Source: an uncultured Ruminococcus sp. (GTDB lineage: Bacteria > Bacillota > Clostridia > Oscillospirales > Acutalibacteraceae). Taken from it: 8,724 bases of DNA. Shown here piece after piece: positions 1 to 6,725 of the stretch. Numbering within the stretch: the stretch's first letter is position 1; every line of letters begins with the position of its first letter. The stretch lies in the NCBI GenBank assembly GCA_902762335.1, contig CACWNZ010000042.1:1-8724 (forward strand), in the 5' to 3' direction. The position numbers and the translations under genes were made by a program. Under the pieces are notes generated by a model. The model was not told where the DNA came from, did no database searches, and saw only the letters and a program-made list of their open reading frames with translations.

Positions 1-1
1 G

Positions 2-319
2 GAAATCCACGCTTCCTATGAGGAGAAGATCTATGAGACGCTGGCTGAAAAAGGCTATATGGTCTATGACTTCTTCCTGCCGGGACTTCTGATTGACGCA
101 TTTGAAAGAAAGAGCGGCGTCTATCTCAAGAAATGGATTGACGAAATTGTTGCCAAGAAGATCCGCACTGTCAATATGCTTGGCTGCCATGACGGCATTC
201 CCCTGCTTGACCTCAAGGGCCTGCTGCCGGAGGAAAGCATCCAGAATGTCATCGACACCACCGTTAAACGCGGCGGCTATGTCAAGGATCTCCATGGCGC
301 CAAGAATGTCTACTACCAG
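2..319 (+). other. Fragment of GH13_18 sucrose-phosphorylase-type enzyme (fused, incomplete at both ends)
   Basis: Enzymes of this family phosphorolyse sucrose or related alpha-glucosides in the cytoplasm to glucose 1-phosphate. The visible piece opens with E-I-H-A-S-Y, which aligns with the EVHSYY segment carrying the acid/base glutamate, so residue 1 is probably that catalytic Glu. VYDFFLP (residues 21-27) corresponds to the family's VYDFALP. GCHDGIP (61-67) corresponds to DTHDGIG, with D64 as the transition-state-stabilising Asp. LKGLLPEE (71-78) and YYQVNATYY (104-112) are also family-like. The nucleophile region lies upstream of the window. The usual continuation after the TYY segment (SALG and the following barrel strands) is absent because the frame turns into peptidase. 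GCHDGIP in place of DTHDGIG suggests a divergent clade, so sucrose specificity is not assured. All 8 Val codons are GTC or GTT and all 9 Ile codons are ATC or ATT, unlike the rest of the window. Confidence 0.8.
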
Positions 320-907
320 GTAAACGCGACCTACTACCCCATGTCCAATACCTTCGAGATACCCGCCTGTATGATGAACAGGTACGTTCTTGACCCCGAT
401 AAAACGGATATGAGCAATTACGGCGGTCTCGGCTTCGTTATAGGTCATGAGATGAGTCACGCCTTTGATGCTCAGGGCTTCCTGTTCGATGAGACGGGCA
501 ACTACAAGCCCGATATGATAAGCGAGGAGGACAAGAGCAGATTCGGCGAGGTCAAGAAAAAGGTGACGGAATACTATAACAACGTCAAGCTTTTAGGCGT
601 TTACAGGGTAAACGGGGAGCAGACACTCTCCGAGAACATTGCGGATCTTGCTTCTGTGCAGTGTCTTCTCAACATCGCAAAAACAGACGACGATCGCCGT
701 CAGATCTTTGAGGGCATAGCTAAGCAGTGGGCATCGCTGACCCTTATCACAGATCTGATAATTGATCTTGAAGCTAACGTACACAGCCCCGGCGAAGCGA
801 GAGTAAACGGTGTCGTTGCCGATATGGACGAATTCTATGAGGTCTACGACGTAAAGGAGACGGACAAAATGTACGTTGCTCCCGAAAAAAGGGTAAAGGT
901 GTGGTGA
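2..907 (+). CDS. In-frame chimera: GH13 sucrose-phosphorylase-type fragment joined to M13 metallopeptidase domain (5' partial)
   Basis: The reading frame is open from base 2 to a TGA at 905-907, with a second stop (TAA) directly after it, giving 301 visible residues with no start in the window. Residues 1-106 match the catalytic barrel of GH13 subfamily 18 phosphorylases. Residues from about 107 to 301 match the zinc domain of M13 peptidases. These families are unrelated and are not known to me to be fused. The switch lies at VNATYY (residues 107-112, bases 320-337), a motif that resembles both the GH13 segment VN-x-TYY and the M13 substrate-binding segment VNA-x-Y. Val and Ile codon use changes at the same place. 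I read this as a chimera, from assembly or from recombination, rather than a functional two-domain enzyme, since each half lacks essential parts of its family. The permease gene starts 4 bases after the stop, so the M13 half belongs to the operon. Confidence 0.85.
   Translation, partial: EIHASYEEKIYETLAEKGYMVYDFFLPGLLIDAFERKSGVYLKKWIDEIVAKKIRTVNMLGCHDGIPLLDLKGLLPEESIQNVIDTTVKRGGYVKDLHGAKNVYYQVNATYYPMSNTFEIPACMMNRYVLDPDKTDMSNYGGLGFVIGHEMSHAFDAQGFLFDETGNYKPDMISEEDKSRFGEVKKKVTEYYNNVKLLGVYRVNGEQTLSENIADLASVQCLLNIAKTDDDRRQIFEGIAKQWASLTLITDLIIDLEANVHSPGEARVNGVVADMDEFYEVYDVKETDKMYVAPEKRVKVW
320..907 (+). other. M13 (neprilysin/PepO-like) zinc metallopeptidase catalytic domain, N-terminal part missing
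   Basis: M13 enzymes cleave oligopeptides, usually at the cell surface or outside it. The visible part has VNA at 107-109 (substrate-backbone binding), NYGGLGFVIGHEMSHAFD around 139-156 with the HExxH zinc motif at H149-E150-M-S-H153 (bases 446-460), ENIAD at 211-215 giving the third zinc ligand E211 and D215, HSPG-x-x-RVNG supplying the transition-state His and Arg, and a C-terminus ending in Val-Trp as in neprilysin (which ends CRVW). All catalytic elements therefore look intact. It is divergent: ADLGG is ADLAS here, the usual NWW after the GN segment is missing, and the stretch from ENIAD to HSPG is shorter than typical. The large N-terminal lobe that caps the active site in this family of roughly 650 residues is not encoded upstream; GH13 sequence is there instead. 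It is tightly linked to the downstream transporter genes, which suggests a joint role in handling a peptide. Confidence 0.88.
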
Positions 908-911
908 TAAA

Positions 912-3404
912 ATGATAAGAGCAAAACTTGTACTTCGCAACGTGATAAGCAAGCCCCTGAGAACGATTATCATCGTTATTTCCCTTGCGGCGGCGGCATT
1001 TGCGGCTCTGTTCTGCATTGCAGGCATAAGCACCGCGCAGAATGACCTGAGAGATTTCTTCAGATCGGGCTACGGCGACGTAGACCTTATTATAATGAAC
1101 GGAAAAAACTCGGTAAAGGTGACCGAAAGCGACCTTCCCGAGGGAAGCCGCCTTGTCGGGGAATCTCTTACGGCCGTGAAGGAGACTATACCCAACAGCA
1201 GGTTTGTAAACTACGTCAATCAGCTCTCGATACAGGTGATAGGCATTGATACCTCTCTTGCATACGAGCTCGGTATGCTTGAGCAGCCCTGTCCCACAAA
1301 GGACAGCATGACTCAGGAGGAGGGTCTGACGATGACCCTTCAGCTTGCGGCTCAGCTCAGAAAAAAGGTCGGAGATACCTTCACCTTTTACGGCAGCGGA
1401 GGGGTAAAATACGAGCTGAAGATACTCAGCATAGTTCCTGCCACCAAGTTCCTCAACTCAAGGCAATCCTCGATATTAGTCACTCCGGAGCTTGCAAACA
1501 AAATCGCGGGTCAGCGAGAAGGCACTGTCAGCATTGCTTATGCGGCTGTAGGCGGTGATCGGGTAAACGAAGCCATGGAAACGTTAAGCCGGAAATACCC
1601 CGACCACAGCTATATGGGAACCACCTCTCTTGATTCCGACGATACCATGAACAGTATGCTCAACATATACTACCTTATATTTGCGGTGGTATTCCTCATG
1701 GTATGCTTTATAATCGTTTCGATGTCAAAGCACATAGTAAACGAAAGAATGTCCGTCATCGGTATGCTCAGGAGCGTGGGCGGAAGCATAGCCGGTACGG
1801 GCGGACTGCTCCTTTGCGAAAGCGCATTTTACGGCTTATGCGGCGGCATTCTCGGCTGTCTGCTCTATATGCCCTTCAGGGGCAACAGCGCGCTTTCCCT
1901 GTTTACGCCCGTAGGCACCGAGGACATTGCGCATTCCGACGGCATAAACTTCTTTACGATAGTTTTAGTCATACTCGGGGTCACGCTGATACAGTGCGTA
2001 TTCTCCGTAGCGGCAATAGTAAAGGCTGCCAAGACCCCCGTGCGCGATATAATCTTCGGCACTAAGGATACCGCCTGTCTCCCCTCGAATCCCGTTACTA
2101 TAGCGGGTGCCGTGATGCTTGCCGCAGGTGTAGCAGTACACTGCTTTACCGATAGCTTCATCTTCTCGGTAGCGGCTGCTTTTCTCAGCATGATAGGAGC
2201 GGTAATGCTGTTCCCGAAATTATTGTTCCTGATATCAAAAGGACTCAGCGCTCTGTTCGGCAGGCTCAATATGCCCGTTGCAAAGCTTGCATCAAAGGAG
2301 ATCTCAAGCACGAAGAGCAGCGTTTCAAGCGCGCAGCTGCTTCTCTCGGCAATGTCGCTGACGATAGCCATGCTCGTAATATCGGTATCGCTGATGAAGT
2401 TCCTTGACTCCCCCGTATACGACTGCGAGCTGATAATCATGTCTCCCGAGCAGAAGGGCGACGTATACGACTATGCCGTAGGAAGTCTTGACGAAGTAGA
2501 GTATATTGAAAAGCTGTATGAAAAGCACCTGCAGCAGGACACTCAGGCAAGGCTCAACGGCGAGGAGCGAGATATGCTCGTTATCGCGCTTAACGACGGC
2601 GGCTACCGAAGCTTCAGCGGGATCCGTGACTGTCCCGAAAGCCTTGCGGACGACGAGATAGCTCTTGACAAGGTGTTGGCATCGAAAACGGGAATAAACG
2701 CCGGCGATACCGTCACCCTCGGTCTTAAGATAGAAAGCTATCTTCCCGTAGAGATGACCTTCAAGGTAAAATGCCTTATAGATGCGGGCTATTACAACAA
2801 CTACGGAAACACCGCAATGATAAATCTTGCGACCTATAAAAAGGTATACTTTGATTACCCCTCGACCGTGCTGATAAAGACCAGACCCGGAGCGGAATAT
2901 GACGTACTCTCAATGATGAGAGCGACTCTCTCCGATCCCGCCACCGGCTATATGACGATGGACGAGTACAGCAGTCAGCAGAAGGCGTACGTCGGCGGTA
3001 TTCTCAGCGTTGTATATGCGGTCATAGTTCTCGGCATTGCTTTGTCGCTTATGGGTACCTTCAGCAATATGCTGATGGGCTTTGAGCATTCAAGAAGAAA
3101 ATACGCCGTCTTCTACTCATCATCTATGAGCAGGAGCAAGCTGAAGAGGCTCATCGTAGCTGAGACCCTGCTCACCGGCGGTATTTCGGTGCCGGTATCG
3201 GTAATATTCGGAAGATTCTTCCTTGAAATAACCAACAAGGCACTCTCCATGCTCAACATGAGTATGCCGCTCGTCACCCCGCTGCTTTATGCCGTCGGCT
3301 TTGGCGCGGTCGCCTTCGTACTGCTGATGATAGTGGTATTCAAGCCCATAAGAATGCTTTCCAAGATGAATATTGCCGAAGAAATAAAGACAAGCGCAGA
3401 CTGA
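912..3404 (+). CDS. ABC transporter permease with two FtsX-type domains
   Basis: This 830-residue integral membrane protein is of the MacB/LolCE/FtsX type. Such permeases work with a cytoplasmic ATPase by mechanotransmission, expelling or extracting lipoproteins, peptides or antibiotics rather than moving solutes through a channel. Hydrophobic segments are seen at about 17-38, 252-272, 292-320, 347-370, 396-411, 415-438, 474-496, 695-717, 747-769 and 786-809. That is the duplicated layout: one helix, a large extracytoplasmic domain (40-250), a three-helix FtsX unit, a two-helix linker, then a second helix, a second ectodomain (498-694) and a second three-helix unit. The charged stretch NERMSVIGMLRSVG after the second helix is typical of the family's coupling helix. 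The ATG lies 4 bases after the preceding stop, with only a weak AAAGGTG upstream, suggesting translational coupling. The partner ATPase follows 18 bases downstream. Because both halves are in one chain, one permease could pair with an ATPase dimer. The substrate cannot be told from sequence. Confidence 0.93.
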   Translation: MIRAKLVLRNVISKPLRTIIIVISLAAAAFAALFCIAGISTAQNDLRDFFRSGYGDVDLIIMNGKNSVKVTESDLPEGSRLVGESLTAVKETIPNSRFVNYVNQLSIQVIGIDTSLAYELGMLEQPCPTKDSMTQEEGLTMTLQLAAQLRKKVGDTFTFYGSGGVKYELKILSIVPATKFLNSRQSSILVTPELANKIAGQREGTVSIAYAAVGGDRVNEAMETLSRKYPDHSYMGTTSLDSDDTMNSMLNIYYLIFAVVFLMVCFIIVSMSKHIVNERMSVIGMLRSVGGSIAGTGGLLLCESAFYGLCGGILGCLLYMPFRGNSALSLFTPVGTEDIAHSDGINFFTIVLVILGVTLIQCVFSVAAIVKAAKTPVRDIIFGTKDTACLPSNPVTIAGAVMLAAGVAVHCFTDSFIFSVAAAFLSMIGAVMLFPKLLFLISKGLSALFGRLNMPVAKLASKEISSTKSSVSSAQLLLSAMSLTIAMLVISVSLMKFLDSPVYDCELIIMSPEQKGDVYDYAVGSLDEVEYIEKLYEKHLQQDTQARLNGEERDMLVIALNDGGYRSFSGIRDCPESLADDEIALDKVLASKTGINAGDTVTLGLKIESYLPVEMTFKVKCLIDAGYYNNYGNTAMINLATYKKVYFDYPSTVLIKTRPGAEYDVLSMMRATLSDPATGYMTMDEYSSQQKAYVGGILSVVYAVIVLGIALSLMGTFSNMLMGFEHSRRKYAVFYSSSMSRSKLKRLIVAETLLTGGISVPVSVIFGRFFLEITNKALSMLNMSMPLVTPLLYAVGFGAVAFVLLMIVVFKPIRMLSKMNIAEEIKTSAD

Positions 3405-3408
3405 TTGC

Positions 3409-3415
3409 AAGGAGG
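3409..3415 (+). promoter_or_regulatory. Strong ribosome binding site of the ABC ATPase gene
   Basis: AAGGAGG lies 7 bases before the ATG at 3423. It matters because it fixes the start upstream of the unusual repeat-bearing tail. The only Met codons between here and Walker A (M110, then M185 inside the domain) have no comparable site, and none lies near residue 147 where a normal ATPase of this class would begin. Confidence 0.85.
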
Positions 3416-3422
3416 ATAAATC

Positions 3423-4532
3423 ATGAATCAGAATCCATATAACGGAAACAATACACAGTACGGCGGAACTCCTGCCTATAACGGAGCCGACAGCTATCCG
3501 CAGCAGAACGGATATCAGGATCAGTATGCCGATCAGCAATACGGCTATCAGGATCAGTATGCCGATCAGCAGGGCGGTTATCAGGATCAGTATGCCGATC
3601 AGCAGGGCGGCTATCAGGATCAGTACGCCGATCAGCAGGGCGGTTATCAGGAAAGCTATCAGCAGTATGAGGAGCCTCAGCCCGCTCCGCCTTCTCCGAA
3701 AAAACGCACTCAGCGCGTATGGACCACAGAGCCTGCCACGACTCAGCCCATGCCCGCGGAATGGACGACAGAGCCCGCCGCGCCTCAGAGCTACGATACT
3801 CAGCCCGACACGCCAACGCAGGAAAAGACTGCTTCCGAGCCCGTACGCAGGGAGCCCGGCGAGATAGTAATAAGCGCAAGAAACATATACAAATCCTTCG
3901 GCAAGGGCGAAACGACTCAGGTCGTGCTTGAAGGCGCCGACCTTGATATAGAAAAGGGCAGCTTCGTATCGCTCATGGGCGAGTCCGGCACGGGTAAATC
4001 AACGCTGCTGTATCTTATAGGCGGTCTTGACAGAAACTTCACGGGAGACATCTACGTTGCGGGTGAGAATATCGCAGAGCTTTCGGACAGCAAGCTGTCG
4101 CAGATACGCTGCAGCAAAATGGGCTTTGTTTTTCAGTTCTACAACCTTGCGGCAAATCTTACCGTAGAGGATAACATACTCCTCCCCATTGAGATGAGCG
4201 GAAGAAAAATATCCGACTACCGCGAAAAGTACCGTGAGATACTTGAGATAACGGGTCTTGAGAGCAAGGTGAGATCCTATCCTTCTCAGCTCTCGGGCGG
4301 TCAGCAGCAGAGAGTCGCTATAGCGCGCGCCGTACTCGGCGACCCAGAGATACTGCTTGCTGACGAGCCCACGGGTAACCTTGACGCAGCTTCGGGAGCC
4401 GAGATAATGGAGCTTTTCTCAAGGCTCAACAAGGAACGCGGCGTTACTATCCTTCAGGTAACACACTCGGCCGAGTCGGCATCCTACAGCAGCAGGATAG
4501 TCACCCTCAAGGACAGGATAATACACGGATAA
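3423..4532 (+). CDS. LolD/MacB-type ABC ATPase with Q/Y-rich repeat N-terminal extension
   Basis: This 369-residue protein powers the FtsX-type permease encoded just upstream. The ATPase core runs from about residue 147 to 369. It shows Walker A GESGTGKST at 186-194, the Q-loop in FVFQFYNL at 235-242, the signature LSGGQQQR at 290-297, Walker B and D-loop ILLADEPTGNLD at 310-321, and the H-loop His at 348 (THS). These are all intact and typical of the lipoprotein/macrolide exporter class, whose members are usually about 220-240 residues. The first 146 residues are extra. Residues 1-29 are Asn/Tyr/Gly-rich, 30-81 hold an 11-residue tandem repeat built on GYQDQYADQQ, 82-95 are acidic then Pro/Lys-rich, and 96-146 are Thr/Pro/Glu-rich with WTTEPA twice (100-105, 114-119). 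There is no signal peptide or membrane helix, so this is a cytoplasmic, probably disordered, prion-like tail. Its function is unknown. Gene order (permease before ATPase) is the reverse of the commoner arrangement. Confidence 0.95.
   Translation: MNQNPYNGNNTQYGGTPAYNGADSYPQQNGYQDQYADQQYGYQDQYADQQGGYQDQYADQQGGYQDQYADQQGGYQESYQQYEEPQPAPPSPKKRTQRVWTTEPATTQPMPAEWTTEPAAPQSYDTQPDTPTQEKTASEPVRREPGEIVISARNIYKSFGKGETTQVVLEGADLDIEKGSFVSLMGESGTGKSTLLYLIGGLDRNFTGDIYVAGENIAELSDSKLSQIRCSKMGFVFQFYNLAANLTVEDNILLPIEMSGRKISDYREKYREILEITGLESKVRSYPSQLSGGQQQRVAIARAVLGDPEILLADEPTGNLDAASGAEIMELFSRLNKERGVTILQVTHSAESASYSSRIVTLKDRIIHG
3510..3665 (+). repeat. Tandem 33-bp in-frame repeats (4 full units plus a partial fifth)
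   Basis: Four consecutive 33-base units start at 3510, 3543, 3576 and 3609. A decayed fifth starts at 3642 and fades by 3665. Each encodes GYQDQYADQQ plus one residue (Y in the first, G in the next three). The units differ almost only at third codon positions, for example GGA/GGC/GGT for the leading Gly and one TAT to TAC change. Such high DNA identity suggests recent expansion by slippage or unequal recombination, so copy number may vary between strains. Confidence 0.95.
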
Positions 4533-4555
4533 AGCGCTGAGCTATTCATCATAAC

Positions 4556-4597
4556 AAAGACCGCAGCACCTGAAAAAAGGGCGCTGCGGTCTTTTTT
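4556..4597 (+). terminator. Intrinsic terminator of the ABC operon, possibly bidirectional
   Basis: A 12-bp perfect stem pairs 4556-4567 (AAAGACCGCAGC) with 4583-4594 (GCTGCGGTCTTT) around a 15-base loop, followed by a T run at 4592-4597. It begins 23 bases after the ATPase stop. The convergent lipoprotein gene ends at 4614, and the opposite strand also has a T-rich tail (TCTTTGTTAT) after the stem, so the hairpin may end both transcripts, more weakly for the minus strand. Confidence 0.9.
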
Positions 4598-4613
4598 GAA
4601 CCAATGCGAATAT

Positions 4614-5429
4614 TTATGCTTTTTTGGTATAGCTGCGCAACATCATAGTATCTCTGAGAACGATCTCGCCTTTATCGACTACGGGATCAAGTTTTTCGGA
4701 GATAGCGCCTGATACGGCGATACGACCATCCTTGTAAGTCCATGTTCCTTCCGAGGGATCGTTGTTATCAACGGTAATAAGGACCTTGCCGTCTTCCTTG
4801 AACTCAAACATAACGTACGATCCGCCGTCGCTGTACTCCCATGCATTGCTCACAACGGTCTCCCTGATCACGTCTTCAGTCCTGTCCTCTACACTGAGAG
4901 CAGCGACCTTATTGAACACCTTGCTGCCGTCACGCGAAACGATAGTACCGCCGCGCATCTTGACAAAATCGTCCTGACCGCCTGCTTTGTTTCGCAGACC
5001 GATATGACCGATATCCTCAACTATAAACCATTTTGTTTCCACAGTAAAGCCGCTGCCGTTTCTTGTCTCAACCTTCTTCTCGTCCTTGAAATACAGACCG
5101 ATGTAATCATCGCCGGAGCCGTATTCCCAGCATCCGAGGACTTCTGAGGGGTCAACGCTTACCTGATCCTCCTCTTCCTCCGAGGATCCATCTATACTCT
5201 CATCTATGCTGTCCTCAATACTCTCGACAGGGCTGCTTTCGGTATTATCTTCGCTTCTCCCGGCGGGGCTCAGGGGCTTGTTTTCGTTACTTCCGGTATC
5301 CGATACGCTGCTCTTTGCATCAGTGCTCTGCTTTGATTCACCGCCGTTATTTGCGCAGCCCGCGCCTGCGCAGGCAAGCATAGCGGCAGCCATTGCGATG
5401 GCAAGTATTTTGCTTATCTTTGTTTTCAT
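4614..5429 (-). CDS. Putative lipoprotein with acidic linker and two related C-terminal domains
   Basis: This 271-residue protein is not assigned to a named function. It begins with a charged MKTKISK, a hydrophobic stretch to about residue 24, and a Cys at 25 (GAGC) followed by a Ser/Asp/Glu-rich linker. This looks like a lipoprotein signal, although the -3 residue is Gly rather than the preferred Leu; Cys20 is a poorer alternative. Residues 27-92 are low-complexity and acidic (EDSIDESIDGSSEEEED), a likely spacer across the wall. Residues about 94-172 and 189-270 are two related domains sharing the pattern W-E-Y-x-x-G-x-x-Y-x4-F-K-x-x-x-K-V (starting at W101 and W197). They look rich in beta strands and resemble the small lipocalin-like domains common in Ruminococcus-type lipoproteins. 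A good ribosome binding site (AAGGGAG, 5437-5443) and a strong promoter precede it, so it is probably transcribed on its own. It converges on the ABC operon. Substrate and partners are unknown. Confidence 0.8.
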   Translation of the reverse strand: MKTKISKILAIAMAAAMLACAGAGCANNGGESKQSTDAKSSVSDTGSNENKPLSPAGRSEDNTESSPVESIEDSIDESIDGSSEEEEDQVSVDPSEVLGCWEYGSGDDYIGLYFKDEKKVETRNGSGFTVETKWFIVEDIGHIGLRNKAGGQDDFVKMRGGTIVSRDGSKVFNKVAALSVEDRTEDVIRETVVSNAWEYSDGGSYVMFEFKEDGKVLITVDNNDPSEGTWTYKDGRIAVSGAISEKLDPVVDKGEIVLRDTMMLRSYTKKA

Positions 5430-5481
5430 AATGATACTCCCTTCGGCATTTAATATGTGAAGTCATATTGCTCACGACAAT

Positions 5482-5510
5482 ATTATAATACCGTACGGGA
5501 AAATTTGCAA
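5482..5510 (-). promoter_or_regulatory. Sigma-A-like promoter of the lipoprotein gene
   Basis: On the minus strand a perfect TATAAT (5482-5487) lies 17 bases downstream of TTGCAA (5505-5510), a 4-of-6 match to the -35 consensus. Transcription would start near 5475, leaving a leader of about 45 bases before the ATG. The surrounding intergenic DNA (5430-5589) is AT-rich and otherwise shows nothing I can name. No clear terminator of the upstream DUF3592-like gene is visible, so read-through into this gene is possible. Confidence 0.75.
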
Positions 5511-5589
5511 GAATGCATAATACATAGCAATTCACGTTGATACGCAGGATTTTTTGTATGAACTCGGTTGTTTCAGGGATAATTTCCTT

Positions 5590-6678
5590 TCAGAAAGCGC
5601 TCAGTTCCCACAGTGAATAATAACGAGCAGGTATCGCCGCAGCGTATTTTCCGTTTACGGCAAGATACAGCAGCTTATTGCACAGCTTTTTATTGCAGAG
5701 GGTCAGCTTGCTGAGTATCACGGTATACAGCAGCACCGTTCTGTCGTTTGTAAGGGCGCTTCGATAGCTTATACCCATAGGACGGCTGCTTGCATCGCGC
5801 AGGTATTCTATAAAGCCCGCATCCCGCTGTGAAAGCTCCTGCCCGTATAGGTTACCCGAGAGCCGTCCCGCTATTTCAAGAAGCTCGTCGGGGTGCGCGT
5901 TGAAATGAGCGTCTTCACCGCAGATCATGAACACGGGAACGGTAAACCGCGCTCTGCCGCTCTCTATCTCTTCGCTGCCGATATCCTTCATCTCGGAATA
6001 TATATCCCTGTCGCTAACGCCAACGACCGCGCCTATACGAATATCGCCTGTCATGAGAGTGTCATGGAAGCTTTCATATATATCCCGCACGGGATCGCCG
6101 CCGTCTATCATTCTTTGCAATACGGTATCGCAGCCGAGCTTGTCGCGGCGCTTGTTCCTGCTCCGTCCTGAAATAAAGCTCTGCTTTGTCTGCGGCATAT
6201 ATTCATTGACTATCCTTCTGAGCTCATCGGGTGGAACGGTCTGCTGTACGCAGCGCACGGTGTGCTTTCCCGCTCTGAAAAACGTGAGAAGTACCGCAAG
6301 AGTACCGCAGAACAGCATAAGACCTCCCCCTGCCCACGGGAGCCATGCAAGAGCATCGTTTTTTCGTACAACGCTGTCCGGGTTGTCGTTTTCATATATC
6401 AGCTCTATCCTGCTGCCTACGTCAACGTAATCGCCTAAGTAACCGTTAAAGCTGTGGCTTACTCCGTTTTTGTCGTTGTAAACAGCCGTGCCGTACACCT
6501 GCGGATGTCCTCTTCTGTATCGGACGTAGTCTATCTGTTCTATAGTCGCCTGTACCTGTGTTCCGTTGTTTTTCCTGTTCTCATAATCCATTGACAGCGC
6601 AAGAGTCCATATAAGCAGGACTATTCCCGCTATCGTCCCGAGCCACATACTGAAGGTGTACCATTTCATGCTTTTCAT
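5590..6678 (-). CDS. Two-helix membrane protein with DUF3592-like domain and unrecognised C-terminal domain
   Basis: This 362-residue protein has membrane helices at about 9-30 and 112-134. Between them, residues 39-105 form a beta-rich domain (for example TAVYNDKNGVSHSF, then VDVGSRIELIYENDNPDSV) that fits the DUF3592 pattern: a short domain held between two helices, ending in an Asp/Asn-Pro turn. DUF3592 has no settled biochemical role. The remaining 228 residues, including a very basic patch at 171-180, are probably cytoplasmic and I do not recognise them. They show no catalytic motif I can name, but include VPVFMICGEDAHFNAHPDELLEIA (about 247-270 in all) and a Cys/Lys repeat LCNKKLCNK near 327-335. 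The start at 6678 is supported by AGGGGAGA at 6685-6692, six bases upstream; Met4 is a poorer choice. It is divergent from the two-component genes, and its promoter region contains candidate LytTR-binding repeats, so it may be a target of that regulator. Confidence 0.75.
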   Translation of the reverse strand: MKSMKWYTFSMWLGTIAGIVLLIWTLALSMDYENRKNNGTQVQATIEQIDYVRYRRGHPQVYGTAVYNDKNGVSHSFNGYLGDYVDVGSRIELIYENDNPDSVVRKNDALAWLPWAGGGLMLFCGTLAVLLTFFRAGKHTVRCVQQTVPPDELRRIVNEYMPQTKQSFISGRSRNKRRDKLGCDTVLQRMIDGGDPVRDIYESFHDTLMTGDIRIGAVVGVSDRDIYSEMKDIGSEEIESGRARFTVPVFMICGEDAHFNAHPDELLEIAGRLSGNLYGQELSQRDAGFIEYLRDASSRPMGISYRSALTNDRTVLLYTVILSKLTLCNKKLCNKLLYLAVNGKYAAAIPARYYSLWELSAF

Positions 6679-6725
6679 TATTCGTCTCCCCTATTAATAT
6701 TTTTTCGCCCCGCGGCTTTGCGTAT

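Noticed and set aside
59..907. A complete M13-type gene starting at the ATG at 59
   Set aside because: The frame stays open to base 2 and residues before and after Met20 match a GH13 enzyme, so this ATG is internal and not a gene start.
3510..3665. A CRISPR-like array of 33-bp repeats
   Set aside because: The units are contiguous with no spacers, keep the reading frame and encode an 11-residue peptide repeat.
3421..3879. A minus-strand open frame encoding Asp/Arg/His-rich repeats
   Set aside because: It is the antisense shadow of the in-frame tandem repeats; it has no ribosome binding site and no protein-like domain.
5551..5592. A terminator after the DUF3592-like gene
   Set aside because: The T run at 5551-5556 is on the plus strand, and on the minus strand only a very short weak hairpin is found, so no terminator is called.
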